The notes: generated from the letters alone by a model not told the origin. Numbered from the stretch's first letter, positions 52,653 to 60,488 are shown. The stretch is 62,345 nt of DNA from Candidatus Saccharimonadota bacterium (GCA_024697865.1 JAILSC010000025.1:1-62345); one strand, 5' to 3'. A program made the numbers and translations.

Positions 52653-54059
52653 ATGGATATGATGGATACAGAAAAATTGAGAAAAAGACAAAGCCTCAAG
52701 GTGATTGTTTCTGAGGCGATCATGGTTTTAGCGGTGGTGATTATGGTCACGGTTCTGGCCTTGATTGTTTCTGGCTATTGGTTAGGGTCTGATTTTAAAG
52801 TCGAGCGTCAAGGTATGATTCAGGTTGCCTCGATCCCCACTGGGGCGGATTTAGATATTGACGGGCAGTCTTCTTGGCTGCAGCGGACCAACACTTCTAA
52901 GGTCCTAGCCAGCGGTCCTCACACCGTTACCATTTCGAAAGAAGGTTACGACACTTGGTCTAGGGAAATTAATATCTCTGAGGGTCTACTTTATCGCTTG
53001 CATTATCCTCGACTGTTCTTGAAAGATCGTACTCCTGAAAAGATATTAGATATTAGTGGCGCCCTGCAAGCTACTATTTCTCCAGCCAGAGATAAGCTAC
53101 TTCTGGTCAATGGCACTACTGAATGGCAATTAGTTAAACTAAAAGATGATACTTTGGAGCCGAAAGAGCTCGACATCTCCGAATTCTTCTCCAATACCAG
53201 CTTAGCTGATGGAGCTAAGGTCGGACTGTTCACGGGTAAAATCCTTACTATGGACTGGGACCGATCAGGTAGCCATGTCTTGTTTAAGGTCGACAATACT
53301 GGTAGTACTGAATGGATCTTGCTTGATGTTGATAATATCAAAAACACGATTAACCTCACTAAGGAGTTTGGCGCCGACTTCGATATTGTCGAAATCTTGG
53401 ACAACTCATCTAGCAATTTGATTGCCTCTCAGGACGGAAATTTGCGCAAGATTGATGTTCCGGGTAAGTCTATTTCCGCCGTCTTAGCAGAAGAGGTCTT
53501 TAGTTTTGACCATTATGAAAACGAAATCGTCTATTCATCCGCGGGTCCGTCCAACACCTACCTCGTTTCCCTCTTGAAAATCGGAGATGATGAATCCACT
53601 CAGTTAGAGACTACTACTGAGCCGGTCAAAGTCGCTATTTCTAAATTCTATGACGATATGTATATTACTGCCCTGCAGGATACCACGCTTAAGCTTTACA
53701 AAAAGGTTGATTTTACTCCGGTCTCAGAGTATCAACTAACCTTTAGCCCTGAGATTATGGAGGTTGGTCACAATGGTGAGTTTATCACCATGTACTCAGG
53801 CGCCCAGCTAGCCACTTTGGATATGGAAGCTGCAACTGTAGTTGAATGGACCATTGACGGTGATACTTTTGGCTGGCTCGATAACGACATGATTTATTCG
53901 GTTGCTGATGGTGAATTATTCGTCTATGATTTTAACGGTTTAAATCGTCGCGCTCTGGCTAAGAACGTTTCCAGCCATTTCCCCGCCGCCATCACCGATG
54001 ACAAATGGCTGTATTATGTCAGCGACGGCAATCTCACGCGTGAAAGAATTACTAAATAA
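52653..54059 (+). CDS. PEGA-domain membrane-anchored protein
   Basis: The 468-residue protein has one N-terminal membrane helix (about residues 20-43), a PEGA domain ('GMIQVASIPTGADLDIDGQ...GPHTVTISKEGYDTWSREINI', about 50-110), then repeated beta strands that look like a propeller or TolB-like domain. PEGA domains bind surface polymers or substrates; the exact role is unknown. TGGTATAAT (hexamer 52633-52638) lies 14 nt before the ATG with AAGG between. It is convergent with the sortase gene, one base apart. Confidence 0.8.
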   Translation: MDMMDTEKLRKRQSLKVIVSEAIMVLAVVIMVTVLALIVSGYWLGSDFKVERQGMIQVASIPTGADLDIDGQSSWLQRTNTSKVLASGPHTVTISKEGYDTWSREINISEGLLYRLHYPRLFLKDRTPEKILDISGALQATISPARDKLLLVNGTTEWQLVKLKDDTLEPKELDISEFFSNTSLADGAKVGLFTGKILTMDWDRSGSHVLFKVDNTGSTEWILLDVDNIKNTINLTKEFGADFDIVEILDNSSSNLIASQDGNLRKIDVPGKSISAVLAEEVFSFDHYENEIVYSSAGPSNTYLVSLLKIGDDESTQLETTTEPVKVAISKFYDDMYITALQDTTLKLYKKVDFTPVSEYQLTFSPEIMEVGHNGEFITMYSGAQLATLDMEAATVVEWTIDGDTFGWLDNDMIYSVADGELFVYDFNGLNRRALAKNVSSHFPAAITDDKWLYYVSDGNLTRERITK

Positions 54060-54060
54060 T

Positions 54061-55278
54061 TTATTGTCCAGTTAACCAATTCCAGATTCCTTCGAAGAAC
54101 GATGGTTCATTGGAGGGCAAGGAGCTGTCCATGTTTTGATCCACCGTCGGCAATGTTTCGGCGGTACTGGCCCCCTCGACGCTAGGTGAAATTTGCTCGG
54201 CTGTCACTAGCAAACGGTAGCGCGAAGTACCTAGTGGTGTACAAGTAACTAAAGTCAGAATCGGTTTATCGGTATCCACCACTAGTGCCGCCACATTGGT
54301 CGGTTCTACCACCTCTTTTTTAACCACACTGTAAGTATAGCGTACAGAATCGTAGTTGATATAAATCAAATCGCCGTCTTCCAACCTCTCTAGACCAGAA
54401 AAAATGTACTTATATTGGTTAGAGCTATAGACATCTCCGGCTGAGTGCCCTGTAATGACTAGGTTGCCGATTTCGCCCGGATAGGCACTAGCTCCAGAGA
54501 TTCGGTAATGGGCCACCCCGTTGTTCATTGCGGGCATTACTTCATCTAGGGTAATTCCAAAATGCACCGGCACGTCGACATTCAATTTAGGAATGATTAA
54601 GCGTGGATCAGCTGACACGGTTTGTGAAATTGTCGGATCTACAGCCTCAATCTGGGTAGCAGGAGTATTGCCTGGCGAGACGTAGGCCATAATGGGGGCA
54701 AAAATTAATCGGTTATATTGCAAGAAAAGAATTAATAACATTACCGCTACTCCGGCCAGTATCGGGATCAGATGCCGATGGCGGCGGGTCTTTTTGGCGC
54801 TATCAGTGGCTTTTTTGCGGATTTTACGTCGCAATTCCTCTTTAATGTCTTCTTCGGTTTCGGTAATTTCAGACGCGCTAGGATTTATTTCTTTCCCCGC
54901 CTTGAGGCCCATCTCAGGTTTTTTGCCTAATCTAGCACTAGACCGCGTTAACGACTGGAGGATTTCTTCCTCCTCAGCCTTTTCTCGAGCTCGTTTTAAT
55001 TTCTCTTTTTCAATATAGGTTCGGGCTGCCTTAGAATAATATTCACTGTAATATTTCTGGTAATAATCTTGCCAAGCTGAGTGGTACTTCTTCCAGGATT
55101 CAGAATTAATCTTGGGCGAAATGGGCTCGTCTTTCATGTGGCCGTCATGTTGGGTTGCTTCACGGGCAGATTTTTTGGCGTTCTCAGCATAAGTCGCCAG
55201 AACTTTCTTTCTGGCTAGGGCTGCTGCTGCTTGTCTCTGTAAATCGCTGGATTTTTGCCCACCGCTTTCGGAATTCAT
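54061..55278 (-). CDS. Sortase (class D/E-like) with long cytoplasmic N-terminus
   Basis: The 405-residue protein has about 170 charged, coiled-coil-like cytoplasmic residues, one membrane helix (about 170-192), and a sortase domain with 'LVITGHSAGD' (catalytic His), 'LTLVTCTPLGTSRYRLLV' (Cys and Arg) and the N-terminal strand 'PRLIIPKLNVDVPV'. It would anchor surface proteins or build pili. No clear LPxTG-type substrate is encoded in the window. Minus-strand TGGTATAAT ends 6 nt before the ATG (leaderless). The large N-terminal extension is unusual. Confidence 0.9.
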   Translation of the reverse strand: MNSESGGQKSSDLQRQAAAALARKKVLATYAENAKKSAREATQHDGHMKDEPISPKINSESWKKYHSAWQDYYQKYYSEYYSKAARTYIEKEKLKRAREKAEEEEILQSLTRSSARLGKKPEMGLKAGKEINPSASEITETEEDIKEELRRKIRKKATDSAKKTRRHRHLIPILAGVAVMLLILFLQYNRLIFAPIMAYVSPGNTPATQIEAVDPTISQTVSADPRLIIPKLNVDVPVHFGITLDEVMPAMNNGVAHYRISGASAYPGEIGNLVITGHSAGDVYSSNQYKYIFSGLERLEDGDLIYINYDSVRYTYSVVKKEVVEPTNVAALVVDTDKPILTLVTCTPLGTSRYRLLVTAEQISPSVEGASTAETLPTVDQNMDSSLPSNEPSFFEGIWNWLTGQ

Positions 55279-55338
55279 AAGCTAATTATACCATAAAAAC
55301 AAAGAGATTTGACTTTTCTGTGTCCAGAGTGCCCGTCG

Positions 55339-55367
55339 TTGACTTTTTATCGTATTTATGCTATAAT
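55339..55367 (+). promoter_or_regulatory. Near-consensus promoter, accessory gene 1
   Basis: TTGACT, 17 bp, TGC-TATAAT (55362-55367). Nearly the same sequence (TTGACTTTTTAT..GCTATAATA) recurs at 56497-56525. The leader to the ATG at 55512 is about 140 nt. Confidence 0.82.
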
Positions 55368-55511
55368 ACAAGAAGTAGATTTTATTTTTCTACCGTAGCT
55401 TAACAGGTAGTGCTAGATATTGAAAAGGCCCGAGAGATAGGAGATGATTTTTTGCCTTTACAACGTTGCATAATCGCTGAATAATCGCAGACTAAACGAA
55501 AGGGTAAGGCT

Positions 55512-56438
55512 ATGAAGCGCGAAGGGCTACAAACGGAGAATAAAGGAGAAGCGCAACTGATCGAAATGCTGCAAGAGCTCAAGGCGAAACTCGATCGGAC
55601 CCCAGACATTTATGACTGGGTCCTCTCGACTGACCAGCCATGGTGGGAAGTTTTCGGCAATTGGTCTGAATTCTTAAGGCAGAGCGGACTTTCTAACGGA
55701 AAAACCGTAGTTTTGCCTGAACCGGGCGAAGCCAAGCTTTATGCAGTGCTCCAGGAACTTGAGCACCGTACTAAGCGGACTATCACGGAGAGTGATTGGT
55801 ACTTAATGATCGATGGGGGCAAAAACGAAAAGCGAGCCCCCGCATTCTATAAGTATTTCTCCGCTCATGTACAGAGGGCTCACCGGTGGCCTAGGCAAAG
55901 GTGGAACACCAAGGCTTATTTGGCTGATAAGAGCAATTTCTATCGGCCAGTTTCTACCAAGGGCTGCTGGCTAAGCTTCAGGTATGCTGCTGGCTTGCAG
56001 AATTACACCGCCGATGACCTCTTGGTTCTTGGGCTTGAACTGCTTAAGAAGATGCGAAATATTAGCTTCAGCAGCGTGCGGACTGAGAAATTTTCGGACT
56101 CTAGGGTCGTGTATACCCTTGACTTCGACGGCGTATCTTACGCCAAGTGTGAAAATTTTTCGGTTCCTCGTAGCGCTGATGAGTTGATGTGTAGCGACAT
56201 GTTGAGAATCTTTTTAGACTTTCTGCCGCATTTGGCTATCTATGACTATTACGGTACTTTGGAAAGCTATGTTAAGGCCGTTTTCCAAGCGTACGATGAT
56301 AGTCTTAGGGGCGCTGGCTTGCTCCGAGATAATGATCCTAGGACGAGCTCAGTTGAAGAGCTGATAGCTTCTATTAAGGCTTTTTCCGACGAGCTATCTC
56401 GGAGGATAGACATGGAGGTTCGAATCAGTATTGTATGA
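55512..56438 (+). CDS. Unknown protein with two HNH-associated-type helical repeats
   Basis: The 308-residue protein begins with two copies of a helical repeat, 'MLQELKAKLDRTPDIYDWVL...WEVFGNWSEFLRQSGLS' (about residues 15-58) and 'VLQELEHRTKRTITESDWYL...YKYFSAHVQRAHR' (about 75-120). The first resembles the DNA-binding repeat found beside HNH and homing endonucleases. No nuclease motif follows; the C-terminal part is unknown. The ATG has AAAGGGTAAGG upstream, and a strong terminator follows. Confidence 0.72.
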   Translation: MKREGLQTENKGEAQLIEMLQELKAKLDRTPDIYDWVLSTDQPWWEVFGNWSEFLRQSGLSNGKTVVLPEPGEAKLYAVLQELEHRTKRTITESDWYLMIDGGKNEKRAPAFYKYFSAHVQRAHRWPRQRWNTKAYLADKSNFYRPVSTKGCWLSFRYAAGLQNYTADDLLVLGLELLKKMRNISFSSVRTEKFSDSRVVYTLDFDGVSYAKCENFSVPRSADELMCSDMLRIFLDFLPHLAIYDYYGTLESYVKAVFQAYDDSLRGAGLLRDNDPRTSSVEELIASIKAFSDELSRRIDMEVRISIV

Positions 56439-56449
56439 CAGGCACTACT

Positions 56450-56478
56450 AAAAGGCCGCTAGAACTAGCGGCCTTTTT
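56450..56478 (+). terminator. Terminator, accessory gene 1
   Basis: AAAAGGCCGCTAG-AA-CTAGCGGCCTTTTT is a 13-bp perfect stem followed by T-residues. Confidence 0.9.
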
Positions 56479-56496
56479 GATTTTATTGAAACATAA

Positions 56497-56525
56497 TTGA
56501 CTTTTTATTCCGTTTGTGCTATAAT
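56497..56525 (+). promoter_or_regulatory. Near-consensus promoter, accessory gene 2
   Basis: TTGACT, 17 bp, TGC-TATAAT (56520-56525), almost a copy of the promoter at 55339. Confidence 0.82.
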
Positions 56526-56608
56526 ATAAAGTATAAATTGATTTTTCGTAGCCTTGGGGTTGCGTGGGAATAGGACTTTAAGAAATCGAGGCGAAAGAGA
56601 GTTTCAAG

Positions 56609-57046
56609 ATGATTGAGATAGCTGTGAAATTCAGGGTTGACAACGTAGATCAAATGCGAGGAGAAGTGAAAGCTTTTTTGGATGCGCTTCGGGAGTACTG
56701 CGATGCGGATGTGGCAATTACGACTACTAGTGAAGGCAAATTAACGGAAGAGACCAATGTTGGGTATAAGTATGATGACGGTAGTCCCATTAATGATGTA
56801 CTCCGAGAGCTGTGTAAAGAAAGGAAGGTTGACGATTGGCGAAAAACTTCGCTTACTAATCTATTTGAAATGGGCCGCCCGGTTGGTTTTAATATGGCGT
56901 TTGCTCGGGCAAATATTTTCACACTTGGCGATTTGGTACAATATTCCGAAAAAGCCGTCTTGTCTATACGTGGATTGGGGTCAAAAAAGGTGGAAATAAT
57001 CCACGAAAAGCTGGATGAGCTGGGGCTTTCTCTCGCTACAGATTAG
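56609..57046 (+). CDS. Small protein with RNA polymerase alpha-CTD-like domain
   Basis: The 145-residue protein has an unknown N-terminal half (about residues 1-95) and a C-terminal helix-hairpin-helix domain: 'NIFTLGDLVQYSEKAVLSIR', 'GLGSKKVEIIHEKLDELGLS'. This is the pattern of the RNA polymerase alpha C-terminal domain, which binds UP elements and activators. It is not a full alpha subunit. It could act at promoters, compete with alpha, or be an unrelated HhH protein. The gene has its own near-consensus promoter and a GAAAGAGAG site. Confidence 0.75.
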   Translation: MIEIAVKFRVDNVDQMRGEVKAFLDALREYCDADVAITTTSEGKLTEETNVGYKYDDGSPINDVLRELCKERKVDDWRKTSLTNLFEMGRPVGFNMAFARANIFTLGDLVQYSEKAVLSIRGLGSKKVEIIHEKLDELGLSLATD

Positions 57047-57047
57047 G

Positions 57048-57094
57048 GGCGCCGAAGGAAAAGGACAATTTGCCTTCTCCGGGCGTCCTTTTCC
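57048..57094 (+). terminator. Hairpin region with two alternative stems after accessory gene 2
   Basis: GGAAAAGGAC (57057-57066) pairs with GTCCTTTTCC (57085-57094); alternatively GGCGCCGAAGG (57048-57058) pairs with CCTTCTCCGGGCG just upstream of that arm. The two cannot form together. It probably works as the terminator; T-rich sequence follows. Confidence 0.6.
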
Positions 57095-57162
57095 ATACCT
57101 TTTATTTTTACTCTAATATGGGCCTATCTTTTAAAACTTTATTGGGGTATAATAGGGAGAAT

Positions 57163-57303
57163 ATGCCAAAATACCAACAGCTTATTTTTATAGATGATTC
57201 TGGCGATCCTGGGTTTAAGTTAAAGAGAGGCTCCAGTCAGTTGTTCGTGATTGGGCTAGGAGCCCGGAGAGGGGGCTATTATGGCCCGTACGTCCACAAT
57301 TAA
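57163..57303 (+). pseudogene. Truncated DUF3800-like gene
   Basis: The 46-residue ORF starts MPKYQQLIFIDDSGDPGFKL, the characteristic N-terminus of DUF3800 proteins (Asp-rich 'DESGDPGF' motif), but stops soon after 'QLFVIGLG'. DUF3800 proteins are normally more than 200 residues. It has a TATAAT box (57148-57153) and AGGGAG, so it may still be expressed. The next gene overlaps its end by 23 bp. Confidence 0.65.
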
Positions 57304-57628
57304 CGTTATTAAGGTCCAGGCTGATCCCGACGAGTATGTCGAATATATGTTCGAGGATGGCCACTGGAGTCGTAGCCTTACGATTGCAGAGATGATCGAC
57401 GGCACTCGCGAAGTGACCATCTCTACTATCATCTGTCCGGCCGAAGATGTGATTACGACGCTCCTACTCAGCATGGGCCAGGAGGGTGTTGAGGTCTCGG
57501 TTAGAAAAAGGGGCGGAACTGCCGTTCCGGTACAGGGTTGGCGGGACTTCTCTGGCCTGATGAGTGCCGCGCCACGCAGCTGGTTTATGGAAGGCCACAA
57601 CCTCAAGATTGAATCTAGTGATTGTTGA
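57281..57628 (+). CDS. Unknown 115-residue protein
   Basis: No domain is recognised; the sequence is mixed alpha/beta with no membrane segment. GGAGAGGGGG lies 7-16 nt upstream of the ATG, inside the truncated DUF3800 ORF, so both would be made from the same mRNA. Confidence 0.65.
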   Translation: MARTSTINVIKVQADPDEYVEYMFEDGHWSRSLTIAEMIDGTREVTISTIICPAEDVITTLLLSMGQEGVEVSVRKRGGTAVPVQGWRDFSGLMSAAPRSWFMEGHNLKIESSDC

Positions 57629-57653
57629 TTCATGTCATGTTTTATGTTATAAT
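57625..57653 (+). promoter_or_regulatory. Near-consensus promoter, accessory gene 5
   Basis: TTGATT, 17 bp, TATAAT (57648-57653). The -35 hexamer overlaps the stop of the preceding gene. Confidence 0.78.
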
Positions 57654-57707
57654 ATAAGGGTACATTGTTGTCGCATGCAGCATTTCATCGTCTAAGGAGG
57701 TACAGAT

Positions 57708-57983
57708 ATGGCAGCGGTAATGGCAGTATGCACAAAAACTAAGGGGGGCTGGCCAATTCATGATTACAGTCATGAACTAAAAGAGGGGGAAACATATGCC
57801 GTATTAGCAGCTGTGGTGGAAGATGAACGCACCCGTATTAAGCTCGCCCTCAATGGAGGGGCCAAGCTTTGGGTCGACTCAACACTGCTAGAACTTTATA
57901 AAGTGCAAAATGGTCAACTATGTCGTGCTTCTTTTAAGGAATGCCCCAACTACAAGGACGATTGCCACGGCTACCGGTGGTAG
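57708..57983 (+). CDS. Unknown 91-residue Cys-containing protein
   Basis: The protein has a beta-rich middle ('KEGETYAVLAAVVEDERTRIKLALNGG') and Cys residues near the C-terminus (72, 78 and 86). I do not recognise a family. AAGGAGG and its own promoter suggest good expression. A strong terminator follows at 58015. Confidence 0.7.
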   Translation: MAAVMAVCTKTKGGWPIHDYSHELKEGETYAVLAAVVEDERTRIKLALNGGAKLWVDSTLLELYKVQNGQLCRASFKECPNYKDDCHGYRW

Positions 57984-58014
57984 TCGTGCATGGTTGCATC
58001 ACCATTTCACTCGC

Positions 58015-58037
58015 GCCCCAGCTCAGGCTGGGGCATT
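58015..58037 (+). terminator. Terminator, accessory gene 5
   Basis: GCCCCAGC-TCAG-GCTGGGGC is an 8-bp stem followed by ATTTTT. Confidence 0.9.
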
Positions 58038-58092
58038 TTTACGGGGTTCGAGCCCGTAAGTTTGTATAAAAAATAACCTCCCCAGGAGGTCT

Positions 58093-58179
58093 TGGTGGGC
58101 GAGGAGGGACTTGAACCCTCACGGTATTGCTACCACAAGATTTTGAGTCTAGCGCGTCTACCAATTCCGCCACTCGCCC
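58093..58179 (-). tRNA. tRNA-Leu (CAA)
   Basis: On the minus strand the acceptor GGGCGAG pairs with CTCGCCC, a long variable arm is present, the anticodon loop is CTCAAAA (anticodon CAA), and CCA is encoded. The minus-strand TGGTATAAT (hexamer 58193-58188) ends 8 nt before the mature 5' end. Confidence 0.94.
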
Positions 58180-58217
58180 TCAGTAGTATTATACCACATT
58201 CCTCGCCGTTTTGAAAA

Positions 58218-59180
58218 CTATTTATCCCAATCAAATCCTTCGCCGTAATGACCCCAGCGTGCGGTGGCCTCGTAGATCGGGCGTTTCAAATCCAGGAATT
58301 TAATGATTCCATTTGGTGTCAAATCGTACCCCTTAATCTCTTCTGGTTCACCATCGATAATTACCGTTTTTTCCAAAGGTTGATCGTGACCGATCGCATA
58401 GGCTAGCCGCACCAACACTTCGTGAGCTTTTCGCTCCCGAAGATAATCCACGGCGATTTTGCGCGCCACGTAGGCCGCCGAACGGTCTACCTTGGACGGA
58501 TCTTTACCGGAGTAACAGCCTCCACCAATTGCTACGCGTGGCCCATAGTTATCTACAATCAATTTTCGTCCAGTTAGGCCAGTATCCGCGTCAAAGCCAC
58601 CCTGGTTCCAATCTCCAGCTGGGTTAATATGCAGTTCTAGCTTTCCCTTCAAGCCTTCTTCATCAATAAACTCTCGTACCATTGCTTCTAATTCTGCGCT
58701 AGGCACGTTCTGAAAGCTGGCCACGATTGAATCAATCGTACCGTCTGGCGCAATCGTGACCTGAGTTTTGCCGTCATAAGGGTATTTTGCGAAAATCATT
58801 TGGTTTAGTCGTCGCGCTAACACTACTTCCAGAGGCAACATTTCTGGGGTTTCATCACAGGCGTAGCCAATCATAATTCCCTGGTCACCCGCGCCACCGG
58901 TGTCTACACCGGCCGCAATTTCTGGTGATTGTTTCACAATTTTAGTGTGCACTTCGATATCGTCGCCAGCAATTCGTTTCACGATTCCTGGGATGTCTAC
59001 GTCTGCTGTCGAAGTGATTTCGCCGGTCACGAACACTACGTCGTGCCCGCCACAAGCCTCTGCAGCTACTCGAGCATTAGGATCAGCGCTTAAATACGCA
59101 TCCAATATTGCGTCGCTAATTTGGTCACATAATTTGTCTGGGTGTTTAGGAGAAACGCTCTCCGCTGTTCTATAGAACAT
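58218..59180 (-). CDS. metK: S-adenosylmethionine synthetase (compact form)
   Basis: The 320-residue enzyme has 'SVSPKHPDKLCDQISDAILD' (substrate His), 'GAGDQGIMIGYA', and 'GGGCYSGKDPSKVDRSAAYVAR' (P-loop-like). It makes SAM from methionine and ATP. It is about 60-80 residues shorter than the E. coli enzyme, mostly in the loops of the central domain. Expression is probably controlled by the SAM riboswitch directly upstream. The promoter TATAAT (59287-59282) starts the riboswitch transcript. Confidence 0.95.
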   Translation of the reverse strand: MFYRTAESVSPKHPDKLCDQISDAILDAYLSADPNARVAAEACGGHDVVFVTGEITSTADVDIPGIVKRIAGDDIEVHTKIVKQSPEIAAGVDTGGAGDQGIMIGYACDETPEMLPLEVVLARRLNQMIFAKYPYDGKTQVTIAPDGTIDSIVASFQNVPSAELEAMVREFIDEEGLKGKLELHINPAGDWNQGGFDADTGLTGRKLIVDNYGPRVAIGGGCYSGKDPSKVDRSAAYVARKIAVDYLRERKAHEVLVRLAYAIGHDQPLEKTVIIDGEPEEIKGYDLTPNGIIKFLDLKRPIYEATARWGHYGEGFDWDK

Positions 59181-59271
59181 ATCTTTCCTTTCTTGGCCGG
59201 ACTTACCACCTTGGCGCTAGGCTAGGTTGGCAGGAGGTCGTGGGGCCGTTCCCTCGCTCCTTCTTGATATT
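59178..59271 (-). promoter_or_regulatory. SAM-I-clan riboswitch overlapping the metK start
   Basis: Read on the minus strand the order of conserved blocks is ATATCAAGAAGG, GCGAGGGAACGGCCCCACGA, CCTCCTGCCAACC, then AAGGTGGTAAGTCC, the order and content of SAM-I aptamers. The 3' half of P1 would be GATAT, which includes the start of the ATG, and TCC/GGA of P4 contains the AAGGAAAG ribosome-binding site. No terminator is present, so control is probably at translation initiation. Confidence 0.85.
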
Positions 59272-59288
59272 AGTATTTTCTATTATAA

Positions 59289-59894
59289 CTATTTTTTTGA
59301 TTTTTTGCTAGACTTTTTTCTAGCTTGAGAACGAGCGACTTTATCTTCAATTTCTTGAGCTCGATTATGGACTCCGTAAATCATACTAGTGATTCCCACT
59401 ACCATCATATAGGCGCCGAAGAAACGCATAAAGGTCATGATTTCAAAATTACCTGCGTTGATAATTACCGCCCCCATAACACAGCCGAAAACACCTGCTA
59501 ATACGCGAATAAAGCGATCGGTTGGGTCAACGGTAGAAAGAAAGCCGTGGAAAATATCAATTATGCCAGAAGCAATCGTATAGATAGAAATTACAATCAA
59601 GCTACTCACCAAGCTGTCTTTGGCAAAAAACAACAGCGCTATTGCCGCGATGATATCGACTAAGGCATCGATGATCGAGTTGATCCAGTCATGCTTTTTG
59701 GTTGAGGCGTAAAGTGCTCCTACAGAGTCAATGATTCCCATAAACAACAGAAATACGCTGGCCATAGCAATGATGTTGTTGACATCTGTGATCCCACTGA
59801 AGAAGATAGCGCAGCCAAAAACTATCGCCATCACACCGCGGATTACGAACATTAACCAATGCTTATCAATATATTTTCGATTTAATTTTGCCAT
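59289..59894 (-). CDS. DUF308/HdeD-family membrane protein
   Basis: The 201-residue protein has six hydrophobic helices in three pairs and the 'RGVMAIVFG' and 'GIIDIFHGF' type motifs of the HdeD/DUF308 family, with a basic C-terminal tail (KKSSKKSKK). HdeD is linked to acid resistance in enterobacteria; its role here is unknown. AAAGGATT precedes the ATG and TGATATAAT lies about 27 nt upstream. Confidence 0.88.
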   Translation of the reverse strand: MAKLNRKYIDKHWLMFVIRGVMAIVFGCAIFFSGITDVNNIIAMASVFLLFMGIIDSVGALYASTKKHDWINSIIDALVDIIAAIALLFFAKDSLVSSLIVISIYTIASGIIDIFHGFLSTVDPTDRFIRVLAGVFGCVMGAVIINAGNFEIMTFMRFFGAYMMVVGITSMIYGVHNRAQEIEDKVARSQARKKSSKKSKK

Positions 59895-59975
59895 AGAAAT
59901 CCTTTATTACTTATGTTTATTATATCACACATTAAGTTCGCGCGCCGATACTTCTCTAGTTAGTTGTTCGTCAAA

Positions 59976-60003
59976 AAAATCTCCCGACTAATCGGGAGAT
60001 TTT
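59976..60003. terminator. Terminator after rpsJ
   Basis: AAAATCTCCCGA/TCGGGAGATTTT is a 12-bp stem with A- and T-rich flanks on both sides, placed right after the rpsJ stop (minus strand). Confidence 0.9.
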
Positions 60004-60016
60004 CAAATAGCTGAAT

Positions 60017-60346
60017 TTACATTTTGATTTCAGCGTCTACGCCTGCTGGCAAGGAAAGATTTTGCAAGCTTTCGATAGTCTTTGGTGTAGCGTTAGAAAT
60101 ATCGATCAAACGCTTGTGTACTTTCATTTCGAAAGCTTCCCCGCCGGTTTTGTATACGTGAGGCGACTTTACTACGGTAAAAGTCGAGCGCTTAGTTGGC
60201 AAAGGGATTGGACCCGAAACTGAAGCCCCAGTGCGGATTGCTGTATCCACAATCTGACGAGCACTCTGATCGATCACTCGATGATCGTAGGCCTTCAAGC
60301 GAATGCGGATTTTAAGTCCAGTATCTTTCTCTTTTTTAGTAGCCAT
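60017..60346 (-). CDS. rpsJ: 30S ribosomal protein S10
   Basis: The 109-residue protein matches S10 throughout ('[17 protein letters not shown]', '[14 protein letters not shown]', '[20 protein letters not shown]'). It is part of the 30S head and also NusE. It usually opens the S10 operon; here a strong terminator follows, so it forms its own unit. GAAAGGAATAAC lies before the ATG. Confidence 0.97.
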   Translation of the reverse strand: MATKKEKDTGLKIRIRLKAYDHRVIDQSARQIVDTAIRTGASVSGPIPLPTKRSTFTVVKSPHVYKTGGEAFEMKVHKRLIDISNATPKTIESLQNLSLPAGVDAEIKM

Positions 60347-60488
60347 ATTTTGTTATTCCTTTCTCCTCTATAATCTTAGATGAACCCTAGACAGTTTGTC
60401 GATAAGTTTTTAGAGGTAGATGATTAGTTTTTTGACATTCACCATTATATCACAGTTTGTCGTAAAAAGCAAATCCTTCTAAACATGA

